This document shows positions 40,803-42,500 of a stretch of 42,500 nucleotides of DNA, piece by piece. Position 1 is the stretch's first letter. Each line of letters opens with the position of its first letter. The DNA is from Cristatella mucedo (taxonomy: Eukaryota > Bryozoa > Phylactolaemata > Cristatellidae), in contig WPIO01000055.1 of NCBI GenBank assembly GCA_009760855.2, forward strand, positions 2,217,501-2,260,000. Reading direction: 5' to 3'. A program made the translations under genes and the position numbers. Below the pieces are notes generated by a model. That model was not told where the DNA came from and ran no database searches. It saw only the letters and a program-made list of their open reading frames with translations.

Positions 40803-42199
40803 AAAGGGAGAGCTATGGTTTCCCCATCTAATGCAACCCTGAGCGACCGCAGATCCAGTCTCGGCTTTGACCTTGCACAAGGTCAAAGCCGAGAGCTTGC
40901 ATCTTGCCTAGCACAGGCTTCCTGACCCCAGCCCGAACATGGTCGGCCGGCGTCGACGACCGAAAGCTTAGTGTATTGCAGCACCCAGTACATAAGGTCT
41001 GACGCTCTGTCCGGCCCCTCGCCCCAAATATTTCTCTTTTCCTTGGCCGAACCCAACAGCAGAAGGCGCTATGGTCATCTCACGGAGCTTTAACAAGATT
41101 GGAAGTGGGTACCTGGCGGTTCAGCCACATTTGCAATCTTGTTTACCATTTGTTAATGGCTGCTGACCTAAAGAGCTCAAATCCTGCCCGAGGGAACCGC
41201 CGTCCCGCCCCTACAAACCGCACTTTGGTCGCGACCCACGTGACCCTCTCAGTCAATCGCCCGATGTGAATGGGATGGGACCGATGGGGCACCACTGCCA
41301 GCCATACGACACACAGCCCTCCGAGAGCCCTCGATGTGGCATCGAATGGTCCCCCGTAGCATCGAATGCTGTCACTCCTGTACCGTGTTGCCTGCTCCGA
41401 GTTGTGGCAGCAGCAGCATCATCAGCACGAGCTTCAGCAGCAACAGGCAGCAGCAGGCAGGCAGGCAGGCAGGCAGGCAGGCGGCAGGTACTCAATCGCT
41501 AATCACTTCGCTGATGCATGGAGCAGTGTGGCCACTGTAATGGGCAAATGCTGACCTCTACACTTTGCCTGCATTGAACCGATGCACGACAGCAATGTGA
41601 GCAGCAAGAGCTAGCATCGATCGATCGATAGCAATTAGCATACTATTATTACAAAGAATCGCCACTCGGGATGAAGCAGCAGCAGCAGCAGCAGCAGCAG
41701 CCGTAGCTGCTTCGAGGGTGATTCAGCCAGCAGCAGCCGAGCTAGCACCTCCTACTGATTGAGACTGGCTGGCTTCTCTCACTCTCAGGTAGCTGACAGG
41801 TTTGTGTTGAGGCAGCTTCTGCCTGGGGGGGAGGGAGGCAGCTGGACGACGGTTCCGGCGACACACTCATTGACTAGGAGGAAGACGAGAAGGCAGGCAA
41901 TGAATGGGAGGTGAGGCAGGTGGCTCTGACTTTCGACGGCTTGCTAATCCGATTTCGAGCCACCTTCGCCACCATCAATTCAAAGGTGCCGACTCAGATG
42001 TGACATGATAAAATGACAGTGCCCGTACAAGATGAAGGGAACTGAGGGGGCTGAAGCCCATAAATTGAGAGAAAAAACTGGCCTAGGTGCAAAACTGACT
42101 CAGCAAGCCTCAGCAAGCCCGTGACGACAGTCGGCCGAGGGCCGACGGAATCGGTCTCTCTAATGACTCTCTTTCCTTTCTCGACAGTCTCTCTGGCTA
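40803..42199. other. Unannotated right-hand region
   Basis: Contains a 16-bp-arm hairpin (40860-40893), a GCAG microsatellite (about 41448-41482), and a CAG run (about 41672-41702). Open frames here are driven by these repeats. Confidence 0.45.
40860..40893. repeat. Perfect inverted repeat, 16-bp arms, 2-nt loop
   Basis: CTCGGCTTTGACCTTG at 40860-40875 and its complement at 40878-40893, separated by CA. Confidence 0.95.
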
Positions 42200-42500
42200 C
42201 TAACATTCGCTGATTAAGAAATCGAAGCTGAAGCTTGCCAAGGAATGGGTCTTTGCTAGGAATCCAGGCGTCCAGGAAGAAACCTCGGGGCAGTCTCGTG
42301 GGAGGTCAGAGCAACCGTAAGCCAGGCGAAGCAAACTACCCTGGTCCTCCAGCTCAGAGAGATAGGCCTCAATCACTTGGATGCCGATGGCGGCATCGAA
42401 CGTTTGCTGCTGCTGCTGCCGGATCCAACCAACTTAAGCCCGCCAGACCCAGCAGCAGCCTCTACAGTACGATGGCCGAGCGAAGCCAGGCGATTCTGCA

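Overview
This is animal nuclear DNA, probably from an invertebrate. It has split genes with GT-AG introns, tRNA-derived SINEs, many decayed CR1-like LINE copies and abundant microsatellites, and no operons or bacterial signals. The exact lineage cannot be read from the sequence.

The main gene lies on the minus strand at about 24.7-38.6 kb. It encodes an MRL-family adaptor (MIG-10/RIAM/lamellipodin: RAPH1, APBB1IP, pico). Five exons can be placed with canonical splice sites and matching phases: Ras-association (RA) domain in two exons (38422-38584, 36685-36806), RA-PH linker plus first half of the PH domain (29996-30196), second half of PH (28781-28990), and a 440-codon Pro/Ala-rich last exon with Ena/VASP- and SH3-ligand-like motifs (24696-26015). 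Exons coding for the N-terminus were not securely found.

About 18 kb further downstream on the same strand, two more exons (6805-6970 and 4927-5048) encode a second, diverged RA domain of the same type. The intron falls at the same codon and phase, and the second exon is 122 nt in both genes. I read this as a tandem MRL-type paralog whose 3' part leaves the window on the left. It is the most notable result here.

The 7-24 kb spacer, the left end and the introns are filled with repeats. LINE-A (CR1-like, 3' tail of ATT repeats) has at least 17 fragments on both strands, including a long copy at about 13.9-17.35 kb and a nested insertion with a clean 8-bp target-site duplication. LINE-B (CR1-like, 3' tail of TTACA-type repeats) has four copies. 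SINE-1 and SINE-2 have tRNA-like heads, and the SINE-1 tail resembles the LINE-A 3' end. All LINE copies examined carry stops or frameshifts.

Other structures include a perfect 28-bp-arm palindrome (8994-9053), a 23-bp minisatellite inside a LINE, a 56-bp triplicate with AP-1-like sites, a 143-bp repeat pair, and microsatellites abutting several splice sites of the MRL genes.
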